64,000 bases of DNA, taken from positions 171,600 through 235,599 of the forward strand of contig NZ_FQWT01000007.1 in the NCBI RefSeq assembly GCF_900129755.1. Reading direction: 5' to 3'. Positions within the stretch are counted from its first letter, which is position 1; every line of letters begins with the position of its first letter. This DNA is from Chryseobacterium oranimense (GTDB lineage Bacteria; Bacteroidota; Bacteroidia; Flavobacteriales; Weeksellaceae). The notes beneath the pieces were generated by a model, which worked only from the letters and a program-made list of their open reading frames with translations, was not told where the DNA came from and did no database searches. Below, in pieces: positions 25,223-34,172 of this stretch. Both the position numbers and the translations under genes were made by a program.

Positions 25223-26383
25223 TTAACATTTTTCCAGAACAACTACCGCATTGCATCCCCCAAAGCCTGACGCTGTTTTTAAAATATATTTAATCTTTGC
25301 AGGCTGATTTTCTTTAATAATATTCAATGGCTGGGAAATGCCTTCCACTTCAAAATTTTTGGAAGGGATAAGCATTTCATGACGGGCACTTTCCATGGAT
25401 ATGATGCTTTCCAGAAGTCCGGAAGCTCCTAAGCAATGACCATAATATCCTTTCATACTGTTCAACGGAGCATTCTGAAGTTCCATTCTGTTGAAAGCAA
25501 TGGCTTCCATTTCGTCGTTATATAAGGTAGCGGTTCCGTGGGCAGAAATAAAATCAATCTGTTCCGGGATGATATGGGCTTCTGCCATGGCGCTTTTGAT
25601 ACTGGCAAAAAGTCCGTCACCTGTTCTGGAAGGTCCGGAAATATGATTGGCATCGTTCACTGCAGAATCTCCAAGGATTTTGAACCTGAATTTTTCGTTT
25701 TTTGAGATTGCTTCGTCACTTCGTTCCTCGCAATGACCTGAAGTGATATACATAGCTGCTGCAGCTTCACCGATATTGATCCCGTTTCTGTTTTTGTCAT
25801 AAGGCTTACAAGGCCCCGTTCCAATGGCCTGGAAAGAATTGAACCCCGAAATAACAAACTCGGAAACTTCATCACCGGCAATGACGAAGGCATCTTTATA
25901 TTTTCCTGACAGGATCATGCTTTTAGCAACAGCAATGGCCATAACCCCTGAAACGCAGGCATTGGAAACCACGATGGGCTTTGTTTTAAATCCGAAATAA
26001 TCAGCAATTTTCTGTGCTAAATTAGAAAGATAAACGCCTTCCGGTAATTCGGTCTGGTTTTTTAATAAACTGATGTTTCCTTTGGTGGTAGATAATATAA
26101 AGGCTGTTTCTTCTGTAATGGGATGTTTCTCAACAAGAGGTTTTAAACTTAGAAGAAACATTTTCTCCAGTCTGGTAAAATCCTGATTTACGAATTTTTT
26201 TCTGAATTCTTCATCAAGTTTTTCAGTATCAATGACCGAAGCATAAAAAGCTTCCTGGTTTTCAATTACTTTATGCAAAGCTACACCTGAATTTCCCCTG
26301 ACCAGATTATTCCAGTTGGAGGAAACATCAAGCCCTAAAGGCGTGATGCAGTTGTAGTCTGTAATGTAAATTTCCTTCTTCAT
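25223..26383 (-). CDS. Beta-ketoacyl-ACP synthase with an in-frame repeat insertion
   Basis: A 386-residue ketosynthase with all three catalytic residues: Cys143 in SNACVSGV, His in SAHGTATLY and His in YYGHCLGAS. Residues 215-228 (SGHCEERSDEAISK) do not belong to the family. They are the translation of a 34-base palindromic repeat at 25704-25737 that recurs in many unrelated bacterial genomes. The insertion falls in a surface loop after GEAAAAMYI and keeps the frame, so the enzyme may still work. The ATG overlaps the thioesterase stop by one base (TAATG). Confidence 0.88.
   Translation of the reverse strand: MKKEIYITDYNCITPLGLDVSSNWNNLVRGNSGVALHKVIENQEAFYASVIDTEKLDEEFRKKFVNQDFTRLEKMFLLSLKPLVEKHPITEETAFILSTTKGNISLLKNQTELPEGVYLSNLAQKIADYFGFKTKPIVVSNACVSGVMAIAVAKSMILSGKYKDAFVIAGDEVSEFVISGFNSFQAIGTGPCKPYDKNRNGINIGEAAAAMYITSGHCEERSDEAISKNEKFRFKILGDSAVNDANHISGPSRTGDGLFASIKSAMAEAHIIPEQIDFISAHGTATLYNDEMEAIAFNRMELQNAPLNSMKGYYGHCLGASGLLESIISMESARHEMLIPSKNFEVEGISQPLNIIKENQPAKIKYILKTASGFGGCNAVVVLEKC
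25704..25737. repeat. Palindromic repeat inside a coding sequence
   Basis: The + strand carries ATTGC (25707-25711) and GCAAT (25730-25734) as the ends of an imperfect palindrome with CTTCGTCACTTCGTTCCTC between. Read on the gene strand it encodes GHCEERSDEAIS. This motif is familiar to me from spurious or repeat-bearing proteins of many bacteria. I saw no other copy in this window. Confidence 0.75.
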
Positions 26384-26808
26384 TATAGTCCCATTTTATC
26401 TTTCCATGCCTGAAAAAAATCAGGGTTATAAAGGCATAAATTTCCACTGCTGTCTAAGAAGACCTGAATGGTTTCTCCGCTGCAAACCAGTTGATTATCC
26501 TGATTGAACAATTCGTAAGTATAAATCAGTTTGGCAGATGCGGAATTCACAAAAGTAGTAACAATCCTGAAGGTTTCCCCGTATTTTAAAGGAAGGAAAT
26601 GCTCGCAGGTACTTTTTACGATAGGCGTTACATATCCGGCATTCTGAATGTCTAGGTAGGTAAGACCATGCTGTCTTCCGAAGGCTTCTCTTCCGTCTTC
26701 AAAATACACAATATAATGACCATGCCAGACAATTCCCAGCGGATCTGTTTCATTGAATCTTACCCTTACTTCTTCGGTACAGATTAATATGTTTTCTTTA
26801 GACTGCAT
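26383..26808 (-). CDS. Acyl-CoA/ACP thioesterase, YbgC/4-hydroxybenzoyl-CoA type
   Basis: A 141-residue single hot-dog protein. RFNETDPLGIVWHGHYIVYFEDGREAF is the family signature, with the catalytic Asp in ETDPLG and the following GIVWHGHY. It probably releases an acyl chain or edits wrongly loaded ACP (ApeK-like). Overlaps the permease gene by 11 bases and the following ketosynthase by one base, so it is firmly in the operon. Confidence 0.88.
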   Translation of the reverse strand: MQSKENILICTEEVRVRFNETDPLGIVWHGHYIVYFEDGREAFGRQHGLTYLDIQNAGYVTPIVKSTCEHFLPLKYGETFRIVTTFVNSASAKLIYTYELFNQDNQLVCSGETIQVFLDSSGNLCLYNPDFFQAWKDKMGL

Positions 26809-28066
26809 TTTGTTTTCTTTCGTAAAAAATAGAAATAGCTACCATGGCAATATAGAATGCAAACAGTAACGCAAGCTCTTTGGCAATTCCTGTGATTCCG
26901 CTGTTTCTTAAAATAATATCATAATAGGCATTCAGTCCCCAGTTCATGGGAGAGAACTTGGCTACAGCCTGCATGAATTCAGGCATCAAGAATACAGGCA
27001 CCCATATTCCTCCGATGGCGGCCAAAACGACCACCGAAGTTGCCCCAAAAGGGGCAGACTGTTCCTGAGTATCGGCAATAGTTCCCAATAAAACCCCAAA
27101 GCCGATAGCGGCAAGTCCGGAAAATAGGGTCACTACAAGAAGCTGCAACATTTTTCCTGAAACATCAAATGCCGGAAGGTCCATATACGGGAAAAGATAG
27201 ATTCCTACAGCTACCATCAGTAAAAACTGAATGATACAGATGATCAGATAGGTGAATGTTTTTCCTAAAATATGAACGAAATACGGGGTCGGGCTGATTC
27301 TTGCTCTTACGCTGGTACCCTGGCTTTTTTCTTTAACTAAATTGATAGACAAAGGAACCACGATAAAAAATATGGCAAAAAGTGTCCATGCAGGGACATT
27401 ATGCTGAACGGAATTCGGCATGACCTCCATAGCTCCTTTTTTGGGAGTGATTTCCTTGAAACTGATGAGGTTTTTGTTCTCTTCAAGGTTTTCCTCAGTC
27501 CCAAGCTGTTCCTGGAATGCTTTGTAGATCTTTTTGTTTTCAATCTCAAAGACCATTTTATTTACGGAATTCATGACTGAATTTTTAAATCCTGCATTGG
27601 TAGCGGGATCAAAGTACAGGTGAATTTCTTTTGCTTTTGGAGCCGCTTTTTTAACCTTTGCAGAATCACCTTCCAGGCCAAACGAACTTACGATTGTCTG
27701 AACTTTGGAGTCAATATTGGCATTCAGGTCTTTCGTTAAATTTTGAGGAATAACGATAGCCATCTGGTAATCTCCTGAAAATACGGCATCCTGAGCAGAT
27801 TTTTCATTATAATTGGTCAGCAGCTGGAATGTTTTACTGGCTTCCAGCTCGTGTTTTATGTTTTTTGAGACCTCAGATCGGTCATTATCAATAAAAATGA
27901 TCGGGATCTTTGAGCCTTCAAGGTTTTTAAAAGTAGAATCCTGGATCAAGGTAATGGTTACTATCAGCAGTAACGGCATGACGAAAATAATCACGATTCC
28001 CCCGATATCCCTCTTCAGAAGAAGGATCTCTTTTACAAAGCTTCTCCAAAGTTTATACAACAACAT
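26798..28066 (-). CDS. ABC-2 type exporter permease
   Basis: A 422-residue membrane protein: one N-terminal helix (about residues 22-42), a large extracytoplasmic domain (about 45-230) and five further helices to the C-terminus, the ABC-2 (YhgE/DrrB-like) layout. It overlaps the ATPase gene by 14 bases and should form the transporter with it, probably moving a pigment or lipid across the inner membrane. Its substrate is not shown by sequence. Confidence 0.88.
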   Translation of the reverse strand: MLLYKLWRSFVKEILLLKRDIGGIVIIFVMPLLLIVTITLIQDSTFKNLEGSKIPIIFIDNDRSEVSKNIKHELEASKTFQLLTNYNEKSAQDAVFSGDYQMAIVIPQNLTKDLNANIDSKVQTIVSSFGLEGDSAKVKKAAPKAKEIHLYFDPATNAGFKNSVMNSVNKMVFEIENKKIYKAFQEQLGTEENLEENKNLISFKEITPKKGAMEVMPNSVQHNVPAWTLFAIFFIVVPLSINLVKEKSQGTSVRARISPTPYFVHILGKTFTYLIICIIQFLLMVAVGIYLFPYMDLPAFDVSGKMLQLLVVTLFSGLAAIGFGVLLGTIADTQEQSAPFGATSVVVLAAIGGIWVPVFLMPEFMQAVAKFSPMNWGLNAYYDIILRNSGITGIAKELALLFAFYIAMVAISIFYERKQNAV

Positions 28067-28811
28067 CTCTTAATTCTTTTCCTGTTAATGAAATGAAAAC
28101 GTCTTCCAGGTTTTCAGCATTGGCAATCTGCGCCACCAATTCTTCCGGTGTTCCTACCGCATGGATTCTTCCCCTGTCGATAATGGCAATTTTTGTACAG
28201 AACTCTTCCGCCTCGGAAAGGTGATGGGAAGTGTAAATAATACACGTTCCATTTTTATTCAGTTCCTGTAAGAAATCAATGATCACTTTTTTAGACTGAA
28301 CATCAACACCCACAGTAGGCTCATCCAGAAACAGAATTTTCGGGTTGTGAAGGGTTCCTGCAATAAGGTTGCAGCGTCGTTTCATCCCTCCGGAGAACTG
28401 TCCTACCTGTTTATCTGCGAATTTTGATAACCCCATGATTTCCAGGGATTCGTCAATGGCTTTGTTTAATTTTTTATGGCTTAAGCCGTACAGGCTTCCG
28501 AAAAACATCAGGTTTTCCCTGGCTGTTAAAGTAGGGTATAATGCGTATTCCTGCGGAACAATTCCAATGATCTGTCTTAATTTGAAACCATCTTTCTGAG
28601 GAGATAATCCATTGATTTTGAATTGTCCTGAAGTAGGCTTGATCAACCCGGAAAGCATTGAAATCAGAGTGGTTTTCCCCGCTCCGTTTGGTCCGAGAAT
28701 CCCGTAAATTTCATTTTTCTCTATATCCAATGAAATATCGTTGACGGAGAAGTCTTCGGCATTCTTATACTTTTTATAAAGATTTTTAATCTCAATCATA
28801 TTCTCTGCCAT
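28053..28811 (-). CDS. ABC transporter ATP-binding protein
   Basis: A 252-residue nucleotide-binding domain with Walker A GPNGAGKTT (about residues 39-47), Q-loop region VPQEYALYP, signature FSGGMKRR, Walker B ILFLDEPTVG and H-loop SHHLSE, all intact. It powers the permease encoded next. Belongs to the CcmA/DrrA-like exporter group. ATG 28811 is used; MIEIKNL four residues later is an alternative start. One base separates it from the BtrH-like gene. Confidence 0.93.
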   Translation of the reverse strand: MAENMIEIKNLYKKYKNAEDFSVNDISLDIEKNEIYGILGPNGAGKTTLISMLSGLIKPTSGQFKINGLSPQKDGFKLRQIIGIVPQEYALYPTLTARENLMFFGSLYGLSHKKLNKAIDESLEIMGLSKFADKQVGQFSGGMKRRCNLIAGTLHNPKILFLDEPTVGVDVQSKKVIIDFLQELNKNGTCIIYTSHHLSEAEEFCTKIAIIDRGRIHAVGTPEELVAQIANAENLEDVFISLTGKELRDVVV

Positions 28812-28812
28812 A

Positions 28813-29808
28813 TCAGATCGCTTTTCTCAGTTTTTTGTAAAAAGCTTCTTCCAGATCAGCAATATGAAGCATGGATTTGGAAAGATTGTTGTAAATATCG
28901 CTCTTTGAGTTCCTGTTTTTGTAAACGCGGGCAATATCTACGGCAAAATCTCTCCAAAGGTCACCAATAGCTGTGATTTCTTTCGAAAGTTCTTTTAATT
29001 CGTCATTTTTAAGAATAACAGCCGCTTCCTGAAGGAATGCACCATAAATGAATCTGAAACCTCCGCCACCGGTACCGATTTCTTCCTGCATTCTGATCAA
29101 CTGTCCCAAATAGTGGTTGGTTACTTTGGTTCCTTTCTTTTCAGCCCATTTCGGGATGCTTTTTGCCACCCATCGCATGGCTTTTACCCCGATAAGCGGA
29201 ACCGGAGCCAGCATATTTTTGCAGGTATCTTTAATTCCTTTTCTGATGGCTTCTTCAAGATTGACATGTTCCGGGATATAAGTAGGATAGTACATATGTC
29301 CTTTTGGGGGCAGCGCGCCTTTGGCATATCTTACTTTTTCCAGCTCAGCTTCCGAGAGGGTAGTGGTGTAATCCATTACCGGGTCGCTGATCAGGAATTT
29401 TCCGTCTTCTTTTCCGTATACTACAAGATTGTGGGCGTTGAAATGGAATTTATATTCTTCAGGAAAATAGGTAAGGTTAAAAACGCCCACCTGAAGTCCT
29501 GTAGGAATGTTTTGGTTTAAGTTTCTTTCCAGAGCGGACTGTGCATCCTTAGGATTGGAAAACTTTTCTCTTTTGATTTTAATTCCCAATCTTTTGGCTG
29601 CTTTGCTGAAAATAGCACCCGGCATCGGCCTGTAGCTGAATCCCGGCGCAAAATTGACTTTCAAAAAGGGCAGATAGACAAAAAACAGGCCGGAACCGAT
29701 CCCGAAGATCATTGGTTCGCTGAGCTTTAAGCCTTTATTGAGTAACAGATTGGAGGCAACACCGTTTTCGCAATGTGCGGTCTGATGGTGTTCGAAGTTA
29801 AGTTTCAT
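28813..29808 (-). CDS. BtrH-like acyltransferase
   Basis: A 331-residue protein whose N-terminus (HHQTAHCENGVASNLL, His12 and Cys13) matches the BtrH family, in which a cysteine-dependent domain moves an acyl group from an ACP to an acceptor. A FNAHNLVVYG block with a second conserved His and DPVMDY follow, and the C-terminal part (about 190-331) is helical. In this cluster it is a good candidate for joining the ACP-bound aryl polyene to the dialkylresorcinol hydroxyl. That role is inference. It is followed after one base by the ABC ATPase. Confidence 0.78.
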   Translation of the reverse strand: MKLNFEHHQTAHCENGVASNLLLNKGLKLSEPMIFGIGSGLFFVYLPFLKVNFAPGFSYRPMPGAIFSKAAKRLGIKIKREKFSNPKDAQSALERNLNQNIPTGLQVGVFNLTYFPEEYKFHFNAHNLVVYGKEDGKFLISDPVMDYTTTLSEAELEKVRYAKGALPPKGHMYYPTYIPEHVNLEEAIRKGIKDTCKNMLAPVPLIGVKAMRWVAKSIPKWAEKKGTKVTNHYLGQLIRMQEEIGTGGGGFRFIYGAFLQEAAVILKNDELKELSKEITAIGDLWRDFAVDIARVYKNRNSKSDIYNNLSKSMLHIADLEEAFYKKLRKAI

Positions 29809-29872
29809 TTGCTGCTTTTATCTTTTTCATTGACGGAATGAACCGGCACATCATTTATGCCGTGTTTTCATA

Positions 29873-30277
29873 TTATTTCCCGTCGAAGTTCTTTAATTCA
29901 TCCACTGAAATATCAAATGCATCGGCATATTTTTTCAGGACGGATTGGCTTAGTGTCTTAAATACTTTAGGTTTTGCGTGTCTCTTTACACGCCATTGCC
30001 ACATTCCTACATAGGCTGCAAGAACCTGAAGATCCATTTTATTCAGTTCCATAAAATAGATAATAGGACTTACTAAATTATTGGCCACATTCTGTCTGGC
30101 TTCCTCAATCCTTTCATGGATCAGCTCCATAGATTCGTCAAGGGCTGCTTTTTTGGCGTCCCAGCCTATGCTGTTGGCGGTTGTATAATTATCATTCTCA
30201 TCGGTCACATACAAGACTTCGGTCATGTTTGCCGATTTCAGATTGCTTTCGTCCTGAGGCAGGTCTTGTTTTTTCAT
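29873..30277 (-). CDS. XRE-like protein at the head of the long pigment operon
   Basis: A 134-residue soluble protein. The C-terminal half, with LAAYVGMWQWRVKRHAKP followed by ADAFDISVDELKNF, resembles a degenerate Cro/C1 helix-turn-helix, whose usual ending is a similar ISxDEL stretch. The N-terminal half is acidic. A role as a DNA-binding regulator is possible but unproven; it could equally be an adaptor subunit. It is first in the - strand series, 64 bases before the BtrH-like gene. The 245-base divergent gap upstream (30278-30522) is AT-rich and shows no exact TAnnTTTG box for this strand. Confidence 0.6.
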   Translation of the reverse strand: MKKQDLPQDESNLKSANMTEVLYVTDENDNYTTANSIGWDAKKAALDESMELIHERIEEARQNVANNLVSPIIYFMELNKMDLQVLAAYVGMWQWRVKRHAKPKVFKTLSQSVLKKYADAFDISVDELKNFDGK

Positions 30278-30522
30278 GTAAACTGTATTATTTTTTTAAT
30301 TTCAGATGAAAAATACTTCACCTTTTTGATTCTTTTTAATCAGTTGGCTAAAATAGTGAAAATACATTATATGTAAATCATATTAATTATAATGCCAAAA
30401 ACATGTCTTTTACACGTCAATTCAAATATTAATCCAAAAAATTATAATCCTGATTTGCTGTAACAACTGCATAGTAAATACAGACTCATTAGATTCTAGA
30501 AATTTGAATTAAATAATAACTT

Positions 30523-33435
30523 ATGAAGAAATTTTTTATTTCCGTTTCACTTTTCTGCATGCTGAGTGCAATGGCCCAGAAATTTGAAACCCAAAAGGTG
30601 ACGGATAGCCAGGGATATACTTACGAAACGGTCAAGAATGACCAGTCCGGTGTAAGGGTTTATACTTTGAAAAACGGATTGAAGGTTTATCTGGCGAAGA
30701 ATGATGACGCACCGAGAATTCAGACTTATATTCCGGTAAGAACAGGATCCAATAATGACCCAAGCGACAATACCGGTCTTGCTCACTATCTGGAGCATAT
30801 GGTTTTCAAAGGTACCTCACATCTGGGAACTCAGGATTGGGCAAAGGAAAAGGTACTTTTACAGCAGATTTCTGATCTTTATGAACAGCATAAAGCAGAA
30901 AAAGATCCGGAAAAGAAAAAGGCTCTTTATAAAAAGATAGATGAGGTTTCGCAGGAAGCTTCCAAATATGCTATCGCGAATGAGTATGACAAGGCCATTT
31001 CTTCATTGGGAGCTACAGGAACCAATGCGCACACATGGCTTGATGAAACCGTCTATAAAAACAATATCCCATCCAACGAGCTTGAAAAATGGCTGAAAGT
31101 GGAGAAGGAACGTTTTTCCGAGCTGGTACTGCGTCTTTTCCATACGGAGCTGGAGGCAGTTTACGAGGAATATAACAGAGCTCAGGATAATGACGGCCGT
31201 CTTGTGAATTACGCGATGATGGAAGCTCTTTTCCCAAAACATCCCAACGGACAGCAGACGACAATAGGTACTTCAGAGCACCTGAAGAGTCCTTCTATGG
31301 TCGCTATCCGTAAATATTTTGACACCTATTACGTGCCTAATAATATGGCTGTTGTTTTAGTAGGTGATCTTGATTTTGATAAAACAATCAAACTTGTTGA
31401 CCAGTATTTCGGTTCTTTCAAATATAAGGAGCTGCCTATGAAAAAAATGGTGAGCGAAGAACCAATGACGAGCATTGTAACAAGAACGGTAAAAAGTCCT
31501 AGCACACCAAGAATGACCCTGGCATGGAGATCCGATTCCAATGGAAGCCAGAATGCAAGGTTAGCAGATGTTGTGGCGGAAATTTTGAGCAACAGGGGAG
31601 ATGCGGGACTTATAGACCTTAATATGAACCAGACACAAAAAGTATTGGGAGCTGGAGCTTATGAGTCAGCTTTTAAAACTTATGGCGCATTTACCATGTC
31701 TGTAACACCTAAAGAGGGGCAATCTTTTGATGAGGCTAAAAAGTTGTTACTGGATCAGCTGGATTTAGTGAAAAAAGGGCAGTTCCCTGACTGGATGCTG
31801 AAAGCCATCGTTAATGACAAGAAGGTGCAGCGTATGAAAACATGGGAAACTGCAGACGGACTGGCAACTACCCTGTATGATACTTACATCAATGAGAAAA
31901 CATGGCAGGATGAGCTGGATGACATCAACCAGTATGAAAAAATTACAAAAGCAGATGTTGTAAAGTTTGCGAATGATTTCTTTAAGGATAATTATGTAGT
32001 GGTTTACAAAGAAAAAGGAGTGAATGATAAGCTGGTTCGTGTACAGAATCCGGGAATTACTCCGATCAAGCTTAACAGGGAAGCTCAGTCTCCTTTCCTT
32101 AAAGAGATTTTAAACAATAAAGTAGCTGACATTAAGCCTGAATTCATTGATTATAAGACTGCGATCCAGACTTCACAAATTAAAGATAAGAAGATAAGTT
32201 TCGTTAAGAATAAATATAATGATGTAGCACAGATCAGCTATATTTTCCCTTTCGGAACGGATAATGATAAGGAGCTGCCAATTGCTGTAACCCTGTTCGA
32301 GTATCTTGGAACAGATAAGTATACGCCTGAACAGCTGAAAGGTGAATTCTATAAACTGGGAATCTCTTACAGCTTCAGAACATCCAATGATCAGGTAATT
32401 ATTACCCTAAGCGGACTTGAGGGGAACATGAAAAAAGCGACCGAGTTAATGAATCACTGGCTGACCAATGTAAAAGCAGATAAAGAAATCTATGCGAAAA
32501 CCGTAAAGACAATACTGGAAGCAAGAGCTGCCGGTAAAAAAGATAAGGTAAGAATTATGGCCGCGCTTTCGAATTACGCCAAATATGGTAAGAATTCCAG
32601 AATGACGGATATTGTTTCCAAAGAACGTCTTGAAAGCATTGATGCGGCGGAGCTGATGAAAAAAGTCAAAGTACTGAACCAGTCTCCATATGAAGTGCTG
32701 CTTTACGGACAGGATCAGTCAGGTTTGGAAAAAGCCGTTAAGCCATATATCACGGAAACTACTGTTCAGCCTGCAAAAGCCAAGGAGTACCCGGAGCCTG
32801 CCGCAGAAGGAAAAGTATATTTCACGAACTATGATATGGTGCAGATGGAAATGGCTAAAGTGGCCAAAGGAAGTGAGGTGAATCTAAGTAACTTTGGAAA
32901 AGCCAATGTTTTCAATGAGTATTTCGGAAGAGGCCTGTCGTCTATCGTTTTCCAGGAGATCAGAGAAAGTAAGTCGCTGGCGTATACAGCTTATGTTTCT
33001 TATGCCAATGCAACAGAAAAAGGACATGCGAACTATATCACCAATTATATAGGAACGCAGGCCAATAAGCTTCCTTTGGCAGTAAACGCGATGAATGATC
33101 TTATGGTGTCATTGCCTCAGGTTCCTGCGCAGTTCGAAAACTCAAAAGGTTCCGCACTGAAGCAGATTGCCTCCAACAGGATCAACAGGACAAATATTTT
33201 CTTCAATCAGCTGGCACTGAAAAAGCTGGGTGTTGATTATGATATCAGAAAAGATATTTATGCTGAAATCCAGGGTCTGACACTACCTCAGCTTACCAGT
33301 TTTTACGATACAGAAGTAAAGCCGGTAAAATACAATACAGCCATCATCGGTAAAAAAGAAAACCTGGATATGGAATCTATCAATAAAATGGGAACATTCC
33401 AGGAAGTATCTCTTGAAGAGATCTTCGGATACTAA
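30523..33435 (+). CDS. M16 family zinc metallopeptidase (insulinase/PqqL type)
   Basis: A 970-residue exported peptidase with signal peptide (residues 1-18, SAMAQ). The inverted zinc motif HYLEH is at residues 88-92, and the downstream glutamates in ELEAVYEEY at 209-217. The spacing is longer than in classic M16 because a Lys/Glu-rich coiled insert occupies about 106-150. Two M16 lobes follow, and the C-terminal half is inactive, as is usual. It lies between the two - strand pigment blocks but shares neither strand nor obvious function, so it is probably an ordinary periplasmic protease. It ends at its own terminator. Confidence 0.9.
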   Translation: MKKFFISVSLFCMLSAMAQKFETQKVTDSQGYTYETVKNDQSGVRVYTLKNGLKVYLAKNDDAPRIQTYIPVRTGSNNDPSDNTGLAHYLEHMVFKGTSHLGTQDWAKEKVLLQQISDLYEQHKAEKDPEKKKALYKKIDEVSQEASKYAIANEYDKAISSLGATGTNAHTWLDETVYKNNIPSNELEKWLKVEKERFSELVLRLFHTELEAVYEEYNRAQDNDGRLVNYAMMEALFPKHPNGQQTTIGTSEHLKSPSMVAIRKYFDTYYVPNNMAVVLVGDLDFDKTIKLVDQYFGSFKYKELPMKKMVSEEPMTSIVTRTVKSPSTPRMTLAWRSDSNGSQNARLADVVAEILSNRGDAGLIDLNMNQTQKVLGAGAYESAFKTYGAFTMSVTPKEGQSFDEAKKLLLDQLDLVKKGQFPDWMLKAIVNDKKVQRMKTWETADGLATTLYDTYINEKTWQDELDDINQYEKITKADVVKFANDFFKDNYVVVYKEKGVNDKLVRVQNPGITPIKLNREAQSPFLKEILNNKVADIKPEFIDYKTAIQTSQIKDKKISFVKNKYNDVAQISYIFPFGTDNDKELPIAVTLFEYLGTDKYTPEQLKGEFYKLGISYSFRTSNDQVIITLSGLEGNMKKATELMNHWLTNVKADKEIYAKTVKTILEARAAGKKDKVRIMAALSNYAKYGKNSRMTDIVSKERLESIDAAELMKKVKVLNQSPYEVLLYGQDQSGLEKAVKPYITETTVQPAKAKEYPEPAAEGKVYFTNYDMVQMEMAKVAKGSEVNLSNFGKANVFNEYFGRGLSSIVFQEIRESKSLAYTAYVSYANATEKGHANYITNYIGTQANKLPLAVNAMNDLMVSLPQVPAQFENSKGSALKQIASNRINRTNIFFNQLALKKLGVDYDIRKDIYAEIQGLTLPQLTSFYDTEVKPVKYNTAIIGKKENLDMESINKMGTFQEVSLEEIFGY

Positions 33436-33457
33436 CCTTTTAGGATAGCAATTTTTT

Positions 33458-33487
33458 AAGCGGGGCAGAAATGTTCCGCTTTTTTTA
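33458..33487 (+). terminator. Rho-independent terminator after the M16 gene
   Basis: AAGCGGG (33458-33464) pairs with TCCGCTT (33475-33481), with one wobble pair, followed by a run of seven T. The 286-base gap from 33436 to 33721 also holds the repeat at 33549 and a second terminator at 33675, and no gene. Confidence 0.75.
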
Positions 33488-33548
33488 TTTACTGAATTGA
33501 AAATTAACCACAAATACAACAAATGTGTCTTCACGAATAGCACAGAAT

Positions 33549-33617
33549 ATTCAATAGGAACGGGCTTTAGCCCGTTTGCTTAATAATATCAAAATTTCAA
33601 TCCGGCTTTAGCCAAAA
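33549..33617. repeat. Interspersed palindromic repeat, copy 2
   Basis: ATTCAATAGGA, then the palindrome ACGGGCTTTAGCCCGT (33560-33575), then GGCTTTAGCC (33604-33613) and AAAA. The order and spacing match copy 1 at 3355-3418, with a compensatory change at the palindrome ends (G-C there, A-T here), which suggests that the hairpin is maintained. Confidence 0.75.
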
Positions 33618-33674
33618 CCTTTTTACAATGCAATCATTCATGCAGATCTATGTCATCCGTGATTAAAAACAAAA

Positions 33675-33695
33675 AACCGCACAATTTGTGCGGTT
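33675..33695. terminator. Hairpin terminator at the end of the dar operon
   Basis: AACCGCACAA and TTGTGCGGTT are perfect inverse complements around a single T. The A run on the left provides the T run for the - strand operon that ends at 33722, so it most likely terminates that operon. Confidence 0.75.
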
Positions 33696-33721
33696 ATATA
33701 ATTAAATCAAAATAAATATCT

Positions 33722-34165
33722 CTAAGATTTCACCTCCTGAATAAACAGATTAATCTCTCCCCTGATCAATATCTCATCATCATGAAAAGTTTCGCAAAAA
33801 ATATTACAGATATTTTCATACTGGGAGATCAGTGAAGCTTTTGAAATGATCTTATCTCCAATTTTAGGAAGTGCAAATACTTCAATTTTTTTGATATTGG
33901 TAATAAAGCCAATCACTTTGGTGTCTGCTTCGGGATTTTCAAAAAAACTCTGTCCCAAGATAGATGAGCAGGTCTGGGCAAGATTTTCAATCAGGCCGGC
34001 TTCTGCAAATTCACCATGGTGAACAAAAATGTTATCTTCTTTGATCTCAAAGGAAGTCACAACTTTTTCTTTGGTCAGTTCCAGGATATAATCTGCCATC
34101 AGCATCGGTTCGCGGTGCGGCAGAAAGTTGTGTATATTAATGATATTCTCTTCCTTGATTTCCAT
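33722..34165 (-). CDS. FabZ/ApeP-like hot-dog dehydratase
   Basis: A 147-residue hot-dog protein. FLPHREPMLMADYI matches the start of FabZ-type dehydratases, and VHHGEFAEAGLIENLAQT keeps a His pair and the Glu-x-x-Ala-Gln motif of the active site. It would remove water from 3-hydroxyacyl-ACP to create the double bonds of the polyene. Seven bases follow the neighbouring hot-dog gene, so the two may form a heteromer. Last gene of the - operon, just before the terminator. Confidence 0.82.
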   Translation of the reverse strand: MEIKEENIINIHNFLPHREPMLMADYILELTKEKVVTSFEIKEDNIFVHHGEFAEAGLIENLAQTCSSILGQSFFENPEADTKVIGFITNIKKIEVFALPKIGDKIISKASLISQYENICNIFCETFHDDEILIRGEINLFIQEVKS

Positions 34166-34172
34166 TTACAGT

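Noticed and set aside
25657..25893. 78-residue frame containing the repeat on the same strand in another frame
   Set aside because: It is a shadow of the ketosynthase, which carries all conserved motifs in its own frame.
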